Part shown: piece after piece, positions 7,405 through 15,328 of the stretch
Layout: each line of letters begins with the position of its first letter
How positions within the stretch are numbered: the first letter of the stretch is position 1
Assembly: GCA_028279505.1 (NCBI GenBank)
Contig: JANQNP010000069.1
Span: 1-46,248 of the forward strand
From: Dehalococcoidia bacterium
Lineage (GTDB): Bacteria; Chloroflexota; Dehalococcoidia; UBA2979
Length of the DNA: 46,248 nucleotides
Reading direction: 5' to 3'
Notes under the pieces: model-generated
Seen by the model: the letters and a program-made list of their open reading frames with translations, nothing else
Told to the model about the DNA's origin: nothing
Database searches by the model: none
Position numbers and translations under genes: made by a program

Positions 7405-8175
7405 ATGGCGTTCTTCGACCTGTCGGGCAAGCACGCGCTGGTCACCGGCGCCACCGGCCCGCTCCAGCGCGCCCTCGCCATCGCGCTCGCGGAGGCCGGC
7501 GCCGACGTCTCGCTGACCACCGCGACGAAGGAGATGGCCGAGGAGGTCCAGGCCAACTCGATCCTCAACGAGTGCTGGTCGATCGGCCGCGGCGGCGAGG
7601 CGCTGACCGTGCAGCTCGTCAACGAGCCCGAACTCACGGAGGCGATCGCCGGCCTCGAGCAGCGGGTCGCGCCGGTCGACATCCTCGTGAATGCGGCGCA
7701 CGCCGCACCGATCCTGCCCTTCCTCGAGACCTCGCCGGAGCACGACACCGCCGCGTTTACGGACGGCGTCGCCTCGGTGCTGTCGCCGACCCGCGTCGTC
7801 GGCCGCGGCATGGTCGAGCGCGGCTCCGGGCGGGTGATCAACCTCGCCTCGATCCTCCACGACCGGGGCGTGCCCAACTGCGCGCTCTACTCCGCGACGC
7901 AGGGCGCGATCGTCGGCTTCACGAAGTCGCTCGGCATCGAGTGGATCCGCAGCGGCGTCACCGTGAACGCGCTCGGGATCGGCTTCTACGAGGATCTGCC
8001 CGGCCCGCAGCACGACCCGGAGCTGCATGCCGCCCTCGAGCGCTACATCCCGCTCCGCCGCCTGGGGGAAGGCGATGACCTGCAGGGCGCGCTCGTCTAC
8101 CTCGCGTCCGACGAGGCGGGGTTCGTCGCATCCGAGCTGATCGTCGTGGACGGCTCGATCACCGCGCATGGCTAG
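7405..8175 (+). CDS. SDR-fold protein with catalytic Lys replaced by Gln
   Basis: The 256-residue protein keeps the SDR fold, a modified cofactor loop 'TGATGPLQ', 'NAAHA' in place of NNAG, catalytic-position S149 and Y162, but the essential Lys is Gln166 ('YSATQ'). The C-terminus ends in 'VVDGSITAHG'. Loss of the Lys normally abolishes or greatly weakens catalysis. Its ATG directly follows the stop of the intact SDR (0 bp), suggesting translational coupling and equal expression, as expected for subunits of one complex. The alternative is an unusual catalytic mechanism; sequence cannot decide. Confidence 0.8.
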   Translation: MAFFDLSGKHALVTGATGPLQRALAIALAEAGADVSLTTATKEMAEEVQANSILNECWSIGRGGEALTVQLVNEPELTEAIAGLEQRVAPVDILVNAAHAAPILPFLETSPEHDTAAFTDGVASVLSPTRVVGRGMVERGSGRVINLASILHDRGVPNCALYSATQGAIVGFTKSLGIEWIRSGVTVNALGIGFYEDLPGPQHDPELHAALERYIPLRRLGEGDDLQGALVYLASDEAGFVASELIVVDGSITAHG

Positions 8176-8178
8176 GCG

Positions 8179-8817
8179 ATGACCACCGAACCCGAGGCCG
8201 CTGAGGTCGTCGAAGACGACGAGATCGAGGAGCCATCACCATTCGGTGGCCCCGGCCTCGTCTGGGCGGGGGACGGCGCGCTGACCGCCGGACGCACCCC
8301 GGTCCGATCGCCGCTTGACGTCGAGTTCGAGATCTACCCGCCGGTCCTCGAGCAGGGGCAGGAAGGCTTCCCGCTCGCGACCTTCAATCGTCGCTGGATC
8401 GGCTTCTTCATCGATCAGTTCGTGATCGTCGGCTGCGCCTTCCTCGTCACGGTGCTTGCCGGCACCCTGGCGACCCCCGACGCGGCGGCGCCGATCCAGT
8501 GGGCGGTCGTCGTCACATTGGTGCGCGTGGGCTACGGGCTGATCTTCAACCCTCGAGGATGGACACCCGGCAAGACCGTCGTTGGGCTGCGCATCGTCAA
8601 CGAGGAAGGCGACCCGCCGGGGCTGCGCTGGGGCGTGATGCGGACCGCCGGCGCCGTGCTGAGCGAAACCGTCTTCTACGTCGGCTACGCGTGGGCCTTC
8701 TTCGATGAGCGCACCCAGACCTGGCACGACAAGCTCGGGAAGACCTACGTCGTGCACGTCGAGGAGAGCGAGCAGATCTCCTCGGATGGCTGGCGCCGCA
8801 GCGGCGGCGGGCGCTAG
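8179..8817 (+). CDS. RDD-family membrane protein
   Basis: The 212-residue protein starts with about 70 acidic, low-complexity cytoplasmic residues, then an RDD domain: 'RRWIGFFIDQ' (Arg and Asp of the first helix), 'PRGWTPGKTVVGLRIV' (the conserved loop) and 'TWHDKLGKTYVV' (the final Asp motif). Three membrane helices lie at about 73-96, 106-124 and 155-175. RDD proteins are poorly understood; some act in ion (Na+/H+) transport. It starts 3 bp after the SDR cluster and may be part of that operon. Its stop overlaps the convergent GNAT gene. Confidence 0.85.
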   Translation: MTTEPEAAEVVEDDEIEEPSPFGGPGLVWAGDGALTAGRTPVRSPLDVEFEIYPPVLEQGQEGFPLATFNRRWIGFFIDQFVIVGCAFLVTVLAGTLATPDAAAPIQWAVVVTLVRVGYGLIFNPRGWTPGKTVVGLRIVNEEGDPPGLRWGVMRTAGAVLSETVFYVGYAWAFFDERTQTWHDKLGKTYVVHVEESEQISSDGWRRSGGGR

Positions 8818-9239
8818 AGCGGGCGGCGGAACAGCAGGTCGTTGCCGCTGCTGTCGCTTGCGAACCCCTCGAGGCGCACGGCGTCACGCGCCTCGGCCAT
8901 CGCCGCCGGGATCACCGTCTCGACCCCCGCATAGCCTCGCCCCTGCGCGAAGGCGACCGCGGCTGCGGTCAGCTCGGGCATCGCATCACCCGCGAGGCGG
9001 CGCAGCACGGCGAAGCCGCCGTCGCCTCGGTCGATCGCCGCGCAGCCGACGACCTGCTGCTCGTCGCCCACGGCGACCCACATGCCCCGCCCCGGCTCCC
9101 GATAGTACGACAGGTCGAGGAGGTCGCCGTCCGCTTCCGCCGTCGGCGCGTCGAACCCCGCGAGGAGCAACGCCTCGGTCACGAGACGGCGCACCGCCTG
9201 CGCGTCGTCGTCGCCGGCCTGCCGAACCACGGTGGTCAT
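8814..9239 (-). CDS. GNAT-family N-acetyltransferase-like protein
   Basis: A 141-residue protein with a GNAT layout: beta1-alpha1 'VVRQAGDDDAQAVRRLV', central strands 'GMWVAVGDEQQVVGCAAI', then 'FAVLRRLAGDAM', which resembles the LxVxPxxRGxGxG acetyl-CoA site but is degenerate, followed by 'AVAFAQGRGYAGVETVI'. Soluble and cytoplasmic. ATG 9239 was preferred because it forms an ATGA overlap with the stop of the upstream gene, indicating translational coupling; an upstream in-frame start would intrude into that gene. Substrate unknown, and acetyl-CoA binding is uncertain. Confidence 0.7.
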   Translation of the reverse strand: MTTVVRQAGDDDAQAVRRLVTEALLLAGFDAPTAEADGDLLDLSYYREPGRGMWVAVGDEQQVVGCAAIDRGDGGFAVLRRLAGDAMPELTAAAVAFAQGRGYAGVETVIPAAMAEARDAVRLEGFASDSSGNDLLFRRPL

Positions 9240-10231
9240 GCCGAGTTCCGTTCTTGCTCCCACGGGAGCGACCGCGGCTGCAACACCTGCCGCACCGACC
9301 CGTCCGCGACAAGCACGATCAGGTCGAGTGCACCGTACGAGGCGGGATTCATCCCCTTCAACGCCGCCGTCACTAGCTCATCCTCCATGTGCGCGAGCGC
9401 GCCGACGAGGACGAGCACCGACAGGTCGGCGTCGCCGGTCCGTCGCTGCTCAATCGCTCGGTCGACCGCGCGCCGGAAGTAGCGGCGGATCGGTACCCCG
9501 TCCCGCGGATCCAGGTCCGCGGGAGCGCCGATCACCACCACGCCGCTCGGAGCGCCGGCGGGCAGCCGTGACACGAGCCAGTAGTCGTGCACGCGGACGT
9601 CCGTCACCTCTTCAGCGTTGAGGAGCGCCGCCCGATCGCGCACGCGCGAGATGATGATGTCGAGCTCCGCCTCCTCCTCGGGCAGCCGGTGCAGCGGCCG
9701 CGAGTCGAGGTGGAACGCTCCGTCGATGCCCTCGGAGATCGTCGTCCAGTTGCTCGACAGGCCGCCGGTCACCGAGACGTAGGCGCCGTCAGCCTGGATC
9801 TTCGCGAGCTGCAGTGTCACAGGGATCCGCACCTCGCGCCGTGCGCCCGGCTCCAGGCCAGCCAACCCGTTCGCCAGCAGCACCCGCAGGTCGGAGCGCG
9901 CCGGCTCCTCGCGGGGTAGCTCGGCGCCGGGCGGCAGCCAGACGGCGTACCCACCGTCGTCGTCCACGTCCCCCGAGAGCAGCTCCACAAACTCCGGGTC
10001 GATCGAGGGCGCCTCGTCATCCCAGAGCGTCCCGATCGTGACGCCGATCCGACGTTCGCGCTGCTGCAACACCGCGTCGAACGCCTCGGACGGCTCGTCC
10101 ACCGGCCGGAAGGTGCGGTAGAAGCGGCCGCCCATCCAGGCGGCAGCCATCGTCAGCCCGGCGCGTTCGACCGAGAGCTGGGACGCCTGGGACGTTGGGT
10201 CGGCCGCCGCGCCGCTGTCCTGTTCCGCCAC
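9236..10231 (-). CDS. Unknown 331-residue soluble protein
   Basis: I do not recognise the family. The protein is acidic, without membrane segments or signal peptide. The N-terminal half has repeated 'E/D-rich plus aromatic' strands; the second half is alpha/beta, with 'LDIIISRVRDRAALLNAEEVTDVRVHDYWLVSRLP', 'GVVVIGAPADLDPRDGVPIRRYFRRAVDRAIEQRR' and 'LSVLVLVGALAHMEDELV'. It starts at GTG 10231, 9 bp after a small membrane-protein gene, and its stop overlaps the GNAT start. The three-gene arrangement is tight, so a shared function is likely but unknown. Confidence 0.65.
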   Translation of the reverse strand: MAEQDSGAAADPTSQASQLSVERAGLTMAAAWMGGRFYRTFRPVDEPSEAFDAVLQQRERRIGVTIGTLWDDEAPSIDPEFVELLSGDVDDDGGYAVWLPPGAELPREEPARSDLRVLLANGLAGLEPGARREVRIPVTLQLAKIQADGAYVSVTGGLSSNWTTISEGIDGAFHLDSRPLHRLPEEEAELDIIISRVRDRAALLNAEEVTDVRVHDYWLVSRLPAGAPSGVVVIGAPADLDPRDGVPIRRYFRRAVDRAIEQRRTGDADLSVLVLVGALAHMEDELVTAALKGMNPASYGALDLIVLVADGSVRQVLQPRSLPWEQERNSA

Positions 10232-10240
10232 CGGCGTTCG

Positions 10241-10660
10241 CTAGGACTCGGACTCTGCCGCGCGTCGCGCCTCGTTGCGGTTGAGCATCGGGATCAGGCC
10301 GTTGTTGATGATCTGCAGCGGGATCAGGACGTTCAGCCCGAGGAACGAGATCACCCCGACCCACTTCACGCCGGTTGCCAGCGCCGTGCCGTCCTCGCCG
10401 GCCTGCTGAAGCCCGATCACCACGCCGACGGAGATCACCAGCGCCAGCAGCAGCCCGATGATCAGATCCCAGTTGCGGATGAACCGCGTAAAGGCGGCGA
10501 GCAAACCACCGCCTACCGCGAGGTTGCCGGCCATCGCGCCGAGGAGCGGCGTGCCGTGGTGGTCCCACACATCGAACGACGCGAGGAACAGCACCATCAG
10601 GCCCACCGGGCCGCCGACGGCGATCAGGAGTCCGGGAAGGTCGCTGCGATGGAATCTCAT
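10241..10660 (-). CDS. Small hypothetical membrane protein
   Basis: The 139-residue protein has four predicted membrane helices (about 9-29, 40-60, 64-84 and 100-122) separated by very short loops, and a charged C-terminal tail 'LNRNEARRAAESES'. Start ATG 10660 follows a GGGAGAGG sequence at proper spacing and gives 'MRFHRSDLPG'; an ATG at 10681 is possible but lacks a ribosome-binding site. It is the first gene of the three-gene minus-strand operon with the 331-residue protein and the GNAT gene. No family recognised. Confidence 0.65.
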   Translation of the reverse strand: MRFHRSDLPGLLIAVGGPVGLMVLFLASFDVWDHHGTPLLGAMAGNLAVGGGLLAAFTRFIRNWDLIIGLLLALVISVGVVIGLQQAGEDGTALATGVKWVGVISFLGLNVLIPLQIINNGLIPMLNRNEARRAAESES

Positions 10661-10837
10661 CAGTTCGCCTCTCCCAGTCATTATCCTCGGACGGCCGCGT
10701 TTGGTCGAAGCGCGACGCGCATGCGCCCGAACGATGGCCGGGGCGCATCCTCCCAATCGCCAGGGCTGCCGTCCAGCCCGCATTGACGGTCCGATCAACC
10801 CGTTCGTACGTTCGCGGCACCGCCGGGAGGACTGCCG

Positions 10838-11593
10838 ATGGCGCCCGTCACGCTCGAGGTCAACGACCACGTCGCCTCTGTCCGCCTCGATCTCGAGGAT
10901 GGGCGGTTCGATCGCGGGACGCTCGAGGCGCTCGGCGGCGTTGCGCAGGAGATCCGCAACCGCACGGCGGACGTCTACGCGGTGGTCGTCACCTCGGGCG
11001 CCGACTTCGGCCTCGGCTGGTCCCCCGACGCGATCGGCGAGGACGTCATCGCTGGCCTCGATCCCGTCGGCTCAGCCTTCGAGGACGTGGCGGCCATCCC
11101 GCAGCCGGTGATCGCGGCCATCCGAGGCGAGGCATCCTCGGCTGGTCTCGAGCTCGCGCTCGCCTGCGACATCCGGGTCGCCGCCGAGGACGCGCGATTC
11201 TCGATGCCGGAGACGAGCCTCGGCGTCGTCCCGCGCGGCGGCGGCACTCAGCGCCTTCCTCGCGCGGTCGGTCGCGCGCACGCGCTGCGCCTGCTGCTGA
11301 CCGGCGAGCCGGTCGACGCCGCCGAGGCGCTGCGCATTGGCCTCGTGAGTGAGCTGGCCTCGGAGGGGGGCCTCGACGCGGCGGCGCGGGCGATCGCCGA
11401 CACGATCGCGTCGCGCGGGCCGATCGCCACCCGCCTCGCGAAAGAGGCTGTTCAGCGCGGGTCCGAGCTCCCGCTGGCGGAGGCGTTGCGCGCCGAACTC
11501 GACCTCACGGTCATCCTCCAGACAACCGATGACCGTGCCGAGGGCGTACAAGCATTCGTAGAGAAGCGACCACCGCGGTTCGAGAACCGCTAG
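10838..11593 (+). CDS. Enoyl-CoA hydratase/isomerase (crotonase family)
   Basis: The 251-residue crotonase has the oxyanion-hole helix 'SAGLELALACDIR' and the second block 'PETSLGVVPRGGGTQRLPR'. Both catalytic glutamates of true hydratases are present (E105, E125). It should hydrate 2-enoyl-CoA in beta-oxidation in the cytoplasm. The C-terminal 'EGVQAFVEKRPPRF' is the typical end of the family. ATG 10838 follows GGGAGG. It is near another crotonase, an acyl-CoA synthetase and ETF genes, supporting a role in acyl-CoA catabolism; chain-length preference is not evident. The oxyanion segment 'RGEASSAG' is divergent in its first residues. Confidence 0.88.
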   Translation: MAPVTLEVNDHVASVRLDLEDGRFDRGTLEALGGVAQEIRNRTADVYAVVVTSGADFGLGWSPDAIGEDVIAGLDPVGSAFEDVAAIPQPVIAAIRGEASSAGLELALACDIRVAAEDARFSMPETSLGVVPRGGGTQRLPRAVGRAHALRLLLTGEPVDAAEALRIGLVSELASEGGLDAAARAIADTIASRGPIATRLAKEAVQRGSELPLAEALRAELDLTVILQTTDDRAEGVQAFVEKRPPRFENR

Positions 11594-11658
11594 CGATTCG
11601 CTTGCCGTGCGCGGGATCGCGCGGGAGCATGTCGATCACGCCGACACGGGAGTGGTGA

Positions 11659-11922
11659 ATGAACGTAGTACTGAACGCTGACGAGTCGCACGTCGCGCTG
11701 ACCCTCGTCAGTGCGCTCCTGCTCGACAACGTCGAACTGTCCGAGGAGACCCGCAAGGCGATCCGCGACTGGCGTCGTCAGCGCGACCCCGGCAACCGCG
11801 AACTGGACGAGTTCACGTTGTTCCTCAACGAGCGACTGGGCAACTTCATCGACGAGCGCACCACGCGGATGATGCGAGTCCGCGGCAAGCGCAAGGTGTC
11901 CGAGACGGAGCGCTGGCAATGA
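11659..11922 (+). CDS. Small hypothetical protein, paralogue of the next gene (87 residues)
   Basis: No known family recognised. The protein is alpha-helical and charged, with no membrane segment. Its central segment, with the pattern 'R/KxxIRxWRxxxxPG' then a hydrophobic helix ending 'LNERL', is repeated in the next gene as 'KASIRRWRTETSPG' and 'VNEEL'. ATG 11659 follows a GGAG. The stop overlaps the next start as ATGA, so the two are translationally coupled, as expected for subunits of a hetero-oligomer. It lies between two enoyl-CoA hydratase genes. Confidence 0.7.
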   Translation: MNVVLNADESHVALTLVSALLLDNVELSEETRKAIRDWRRQRDPGNRELDEFTLFLNERLGNFIDERTTRMMRVRGKRKVSETERWQ

Positions 11923-12155
11923 AGGTCGAATTCACGCCCGAAGAAGTCAACGCGATGTTCGACGCGGTGATCGATCAGGTGCTGGAGCTCAAGCTGGGCC
12001 GCACCGACAAGGCGTCGATCCGCCGCTGGCGCACGGAAACCTCGCCCGGCACGGCCGCCATGCAGCTCCTGACCGAGAAGGTCAACGAGGAGCTCCAGCG
12101 CGAGTACGGCCGCAGCGAGGTGAGCGCGATCAAGAAGCCGGACTGGGCCTCCTAG
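11919..12155 (+). CDS. Small hypothetical protein, paralogue of the preceding gene (78 residues)
   Basis: Alpha-helical, charged and soluble. It shares with the preceding 87-residue protein a helix-turn-helix-like plan: helix with 'V' and 'L' heptads, 'SIRRWR', 'PG', then another helix ending 'NEEL'. The start overlaps the stop of its paralogue by 4 bp. It ends 49 bp before the second crotonase gene. No function can be assigned. Confidence 0.7.
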   Translation: MKVEFTPEEVNAMFDAVIDQVLELKLGRTDKASIRRWRTETSPGTAAMQLLTEKVNEELQREYGRSEVSAIKKPDWAS

Positions 12156-12204
12156 CACCGACGAGGGAACCCCGGCCGCCGGACGCTCGAAAGGTTCCGC
12201 CACG

Positions 12205-12921
12205 ATGAATTTCGTCGAGGCCGAACGCGACGGAGACATCCTCCGGATCACGCTGAACCGCCCGGAGCGGCTCAACGCGCTGCACCTGCCGATGCGCGAC
12301 GAGCTCTGGGTGATCCTGAACCTGATCAACGACGACCCGACGATCCGCGTCGCCGTGCTGACTGGCGCCGGCGATCGCGCATTCAGCGCGGGCGCCGACA
12401 TCGCCGACTTCGGCACCGCCCCCTCCGTGATCGAAGCGCGCGACGCGCGACTCGACCGCGACCTGTGGGGCCTGATGTCGCGCCTCGAGATCCCCTTGAT
12501 CGCCGCCATCCGAGGATTTGCGTACGGCGCCGGTCTGGAGATGTCGATGTACTGCGACATCCGCATCGCCGACGAGAGCGCGCAGTTCGCGCTGCCCGAG
12601 GTGACGCTCGGCTACATCCCCTCCGCCGGTGGCACGCAGACGGTGTCCAGGCACATCGCGCGCGGCGATGCGATGCGCATGGCCACGACCGGCGAGCCGG
12701 TCCCCGCGCAGCGAGCCTTCGAGCTCGGTCTCGTCGATCGCATCGTCCCGGCGGACGATCTCCTGCCCGAGGTCAATCGACTCGCCGAGCGGCTGGCGTC
12801 GCACGAGGCAGGCGCGGTGCGCGCCGTGAAACGCGCCGTCGTCGAGGGCCTCGAGATGACCCTCGATGCCGGGCTCGCCCTCGAGCGCCGGCTCGCCGCC
12901 GCTCAGGCGGTCTCCGCGTGA
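12205..12921 (+). CDS. Enoyl-CoA hydratase/isomerase (crotonase family)
   Basis: A 238-residue crotonase with canonical 'NRPERLNAL' near the N-terminus, 'GDRAFSAGADI', oxyanion helix 'RGFAYGAGLEMSMYCDIRIA' with E112, and 'PEVTLGYIPSAGGTQ' with E132. Both catalytic glutamates are present, so hydratase activity is expected. It is slightly shorter than the usual 255-260 residues, ending before the common C-terminal 'EGxxAFxEKRxPxF' tail, which may affect the active-site lid or trimer packing. An AAAGG lies upstream of ATG 12205. The stop overlaps the GTG of the next gene, which links expression. Confidence 0.88.
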   Translation: MNFVEAERDGDILRITLNRPERLNALHLPMRDELWVILNLINDDPTIRVAVLTGAGDRAFSAGADIADFGTAPSVIEARDARLDRDLWGLMSRLEIPLIAAIRGFAYGAGLEMSMYCDIRIADESAQFALPEVTLGYIPSAGGTQTVSRHIARGDAMRMATTGEPVPAQRAFELGLVDRIVPADDLLPEVNRLAERLASHEAGAVRAVKRAVVEGLEMTLDAGLALERRLAAAQAVSA

Positions 12922-13442
12922 GCGCGGAGTCGCCCGCGCCGCCCGCACGCCGGATCGGCCCGGTCACCGTCCCGCGGAACATCGGACCGACGATGCTCTT
13001 CCTCGTGAGTGGTCTCGCCATCGCCGCGGTCTTCTGGGGCGCGTTTGCGGCGGATCCCGACATCGAGGTCCGTCGCTTTGATGCCGGCCCAGAGGAGGCC
13101 ATCCTCGACACGCTCCGGACCGGCCGGCTCGCGACGTTCCCCGCCGAGGACCTCTACGTCGTCGGCCTCGAGGATGGCCGCCTCCGCGCGATCGACGGCC
13201 GGGTCGAGTTCAGCGGCTGCGTGGTCGACTACCTGCCGGACGACCCTCGGGGCGGGCTCCGTAATCCGAACGGCGTCCCTGGGGTCCTCGAGGACCCATG
13301 CTCCGGCGCCGTCTGGTCGATCGCCGGCGACGCGATCGAGCGCGTCAACGAGCCGCTCCGCACCCCTGAGTTCTCGTTCGAGGACGACGAGGACGGCGTC
13401 CGCCACATGTTCATCGAGGTGATCACCGTCGGCGGCGACTAG
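12918..13442 (+). CDS. Membrane-anchored degenerate Rieske-like protein without cluster ligands
   Basis: A 174-residue protein with a short N-terminal arm, one membrane helix (about 24-44), and an exported domain with beta strands 'LYVVGLEDGRLRAIDGR'. Two segments line up with the Rieske signature CTHLGC...CPCHGS: 'VEFSGC' (C101) and 'DPCSGA' (C128). The two cysteines that form the disulfide in bc1-type Rieske proteins are kept, while all four [2Fe-2S] ligands are replaced (Val, Phe, Asp, Ser). It therefore should not bind a cluster. GTG 12918 overlaps the crotonase stop as GTGA; the frame is open further upstream only as an artefact of that gene. The Rieske relation is inference from the motif alignment. 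Confidence 0.65.
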   Translation: MSAESPAPPARRIGPVTVPRNIGPTMLFLVSGLAIAAVFWGAFAADPDIEVRRFDAGPEEAILDTLRTGRLATFPAEDLYVVGLEDGRLRAIDGRVEFSGCVVDYLPDDPRGGLRNPNGVPGVLEDPCSGAVWSIAGDAIERVNEPLRTPEFSFEDDEDGVRHMFIEVITVGGD

Positions 13443-13652
13443 CGATCGCAGCCACCAGACGGTGCCTCTGAGGACTCGCCATCCGCCACGTGCATTGCCA
13501 TCATGGGCGCGAATTCGACTGGCGGAGGGGCAATCCGATTTTGCCGCTACTCTCCGAACGCGGTATGACGTACTCCGTTCTGGACCGGTAGCGCGGCCCC
13601 GCCGACCGCCAGACACCGTGTTGTTGCGCCTGTGCGCGGGGGAGGATCACGC

Positions 13653-15236
13653 ATGAATACGGCCGAGTTCCTGACGATTTCTGCCGCGATCGTGCCGGAC
13701 CGTGACGCCGTGGTCGGCGCCAGCGGTCGGCTCACCTACGCGGGGCTCCAGTCGCGCGTGAACCAGCTCGCCAACGGGCTCCAGGGGCTCGGCGTGAGCA
13801 AGGGCCAGAACGTCGGCGTCATGGCCGTCAACAGCCCGGAGTTCGTCGAGATCTACTACGCGACGGCCTCGGTCGGCGCGACCTTCGTGCCGCTGAACTT
13901 CCGCGCCAAGACCGAAGAGTTGACCCATATGGTCAACGAGGCCGATGTCAGCACCCTGATCATCGGCGAGCGCTACTGGCCGATCTACGAGCAGATCAAG
14001 GGCGAGCTGCCCGGAGTCGAGCACGTGATCGGCCTCGACTTCGCCCCGGACGGCGCCACTAGCTACGAGGCGCTGATCGAGGGCAACGAGGACATCCCGG
14101 TCTTCACCGACGTCGACGACTCCGACCCGACGCTCCTCATCTACACCTCGGGAACCACCTCGCTGCCGAAGGGCGTCGTGCTCTCCTACCAGGCGCTGAC
14201 CGCGCTGGTCGTGAACACGCAGGCGCCTGCCGACCCGGTCTCCGACCAGGAGGTCGTGCTCGTCTCCGCGCCGTTCTTCCACATCGCCGGCGCCACCACG
14301 ATGATGAGCTCCGTCTTCTCGGGACGCCGGCTCGTCGTGCTCCCGCAGTTCACCCCGGAGACGTGGCTCGATGCCGTCGACACCGAGGGCGTGACGCACG
14401 CCTTCGTTGTCCCGACGATGCTCAAGCGCCTCATGGAGTACGAGGACTTCGAGAAGTACAGCCTGAAGACGCTGCAGCTGATCACCTACGGCGCCGCGCC
14501 GATGCCCTACGACGTCGTGCGCGCCGCGGTCGACATCTTCCCGCCGCGCGGCATCGGCCTCCTGAATGCCTACGGCCAGACCGAGGCGACGGGCTCGCTC
14601 ACGTATCTCGGCCCCGACGACCACCACCTCAACGGCACGCCCGAGGAGAACGAGAAGAAGATCCAGCGCCTGCGTTCCGTCGGCAAGACGATGCCCGACG
14701 TCGACGTCGCGATCCTCGCCCCCGACGGCCGCCGCCTCTCCGGCGACGAGGAAGGCGAGATCTGCATCGCCGGCGACCGTGTGATGAAGGGCTACAACAA
14801 GCGCGAGGACGACACCGAGGCGGCGATCCACGACGGCTGGCTCCACACTGGCGACGTCGGGAAGATCGACGAGGATGGCTATCTGTTCATCACCGGGCGT
14901 CTGAAGGACATGATCATCCGCGGTGGCGAGAACATCTCCACCGCCGAGATCGAGCACGTCCTGGAGGACCACCCCGGCATCGCCGAGGCCGCGGTCATCG
15001 GCGTGAAGGACAACGACTGGGGCGAGGTCGTCAAGGCGATCGTTGTTGCCGGACCGAGGGAGGAGACCCCCTCCGAGGATGACCTCACCGATTACGTGAA
15101 ATCGCGACTCGCGTCCTACAAGGCCCCGGCGATCTACCAGTGGATCGACGAGCTACCGAAGAACCACCTCGGCAAGGTGCTCAAGACCGATCTGCGCGAC
15201 CTCTACGGCCAGCCAACCGAGGGGACGACCGCCTAG
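13653..15236 (+). CDS. Acyl-CoA synthetase (AMP-forming, long-chain-fatty-acid/FadD-like)
   Basis: This 527-residue ANL-superfamily enzyme activates a carboxylic acid to the acyl-AMP and then the CoA thioester. Motifs in order: P-loop-like 'YTSGTTSLPKGV' at about 162-174 (Ser replaces the usual Gly after GTT), 'NAYGQTEATG' (A5), 'HDGWLHTGDVGKIDEDGYLFITGRLKD' hinge (A8), 'RGGENIS', and the catalytic Lys in 'LPKNHLGKVLK' near the C-terminus. ATG 13653 is chosen because GGAGG (13641-13645) sits 7 nt upstream. A possible -10, TACTCT, is at 13548-13553. The neighbouring crotonases and ETF genes make a fatty or aryl acid the likely substrate. Confidence 0.9.
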   Translation: MNTAEFLTISAAIVPDRDAVVGASGRLTYAGLQSRVNQLANGLQGLGVSKGQNVGVMAVNSPEFVEIYYATASVGATFVPLNFRAKTEELTHMVNEADVSTLIIGERYWPIYEQIKGELPGVEHVIGLDFAPDGATSYEALIEGNEDIPVFTDVDDSDPTLLIYTSGTTSLPKGVVLSYQALTALVVNTQAPADPVSDQEVVLVSAPFFHIAGATTMMSSVFSGRRLVVLPQFTPETWLDAVDTEGVTHAFVVPTMLKRLMEYEDFEKYSLKTLQLITYGAAPMPYDVVRAAVDIFPPRGIGLLNAYGQTEATGSLTYLGPDDHHLNGTPEENEKKIQRLRSVGKTMPDVDVAILAPDGRRLSGDEEGEICIAGDRVMKGYNKREDDTEAAIHDGWLHTGDVGKIDEDGYLFITGRLKDMIIRGGENISTAEIEHVLEDHPGIAEAAVIGVKDNDWGEVVKAIVVAGPREETPSEDDLTDYVKSRLASYKAPAIYQWIDELPKNHLGKVLKTDLRDLYGQPTEGTTA

Positions 15237-15328
15237 ACATCGGTCACTGTCGACCACGGACAGGGTGTCGTAGCATCGCGCACTGAGTCCCACCTGGGGG
15301 ATCCGGAGCGCGCACGAGCGGAGATTGC

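Noticed and set aside
6538..8169. 543-codon minus-strand frame across the SDR cluster
   Set aside because: Antisense to two SDRs and of low-complexity composition.
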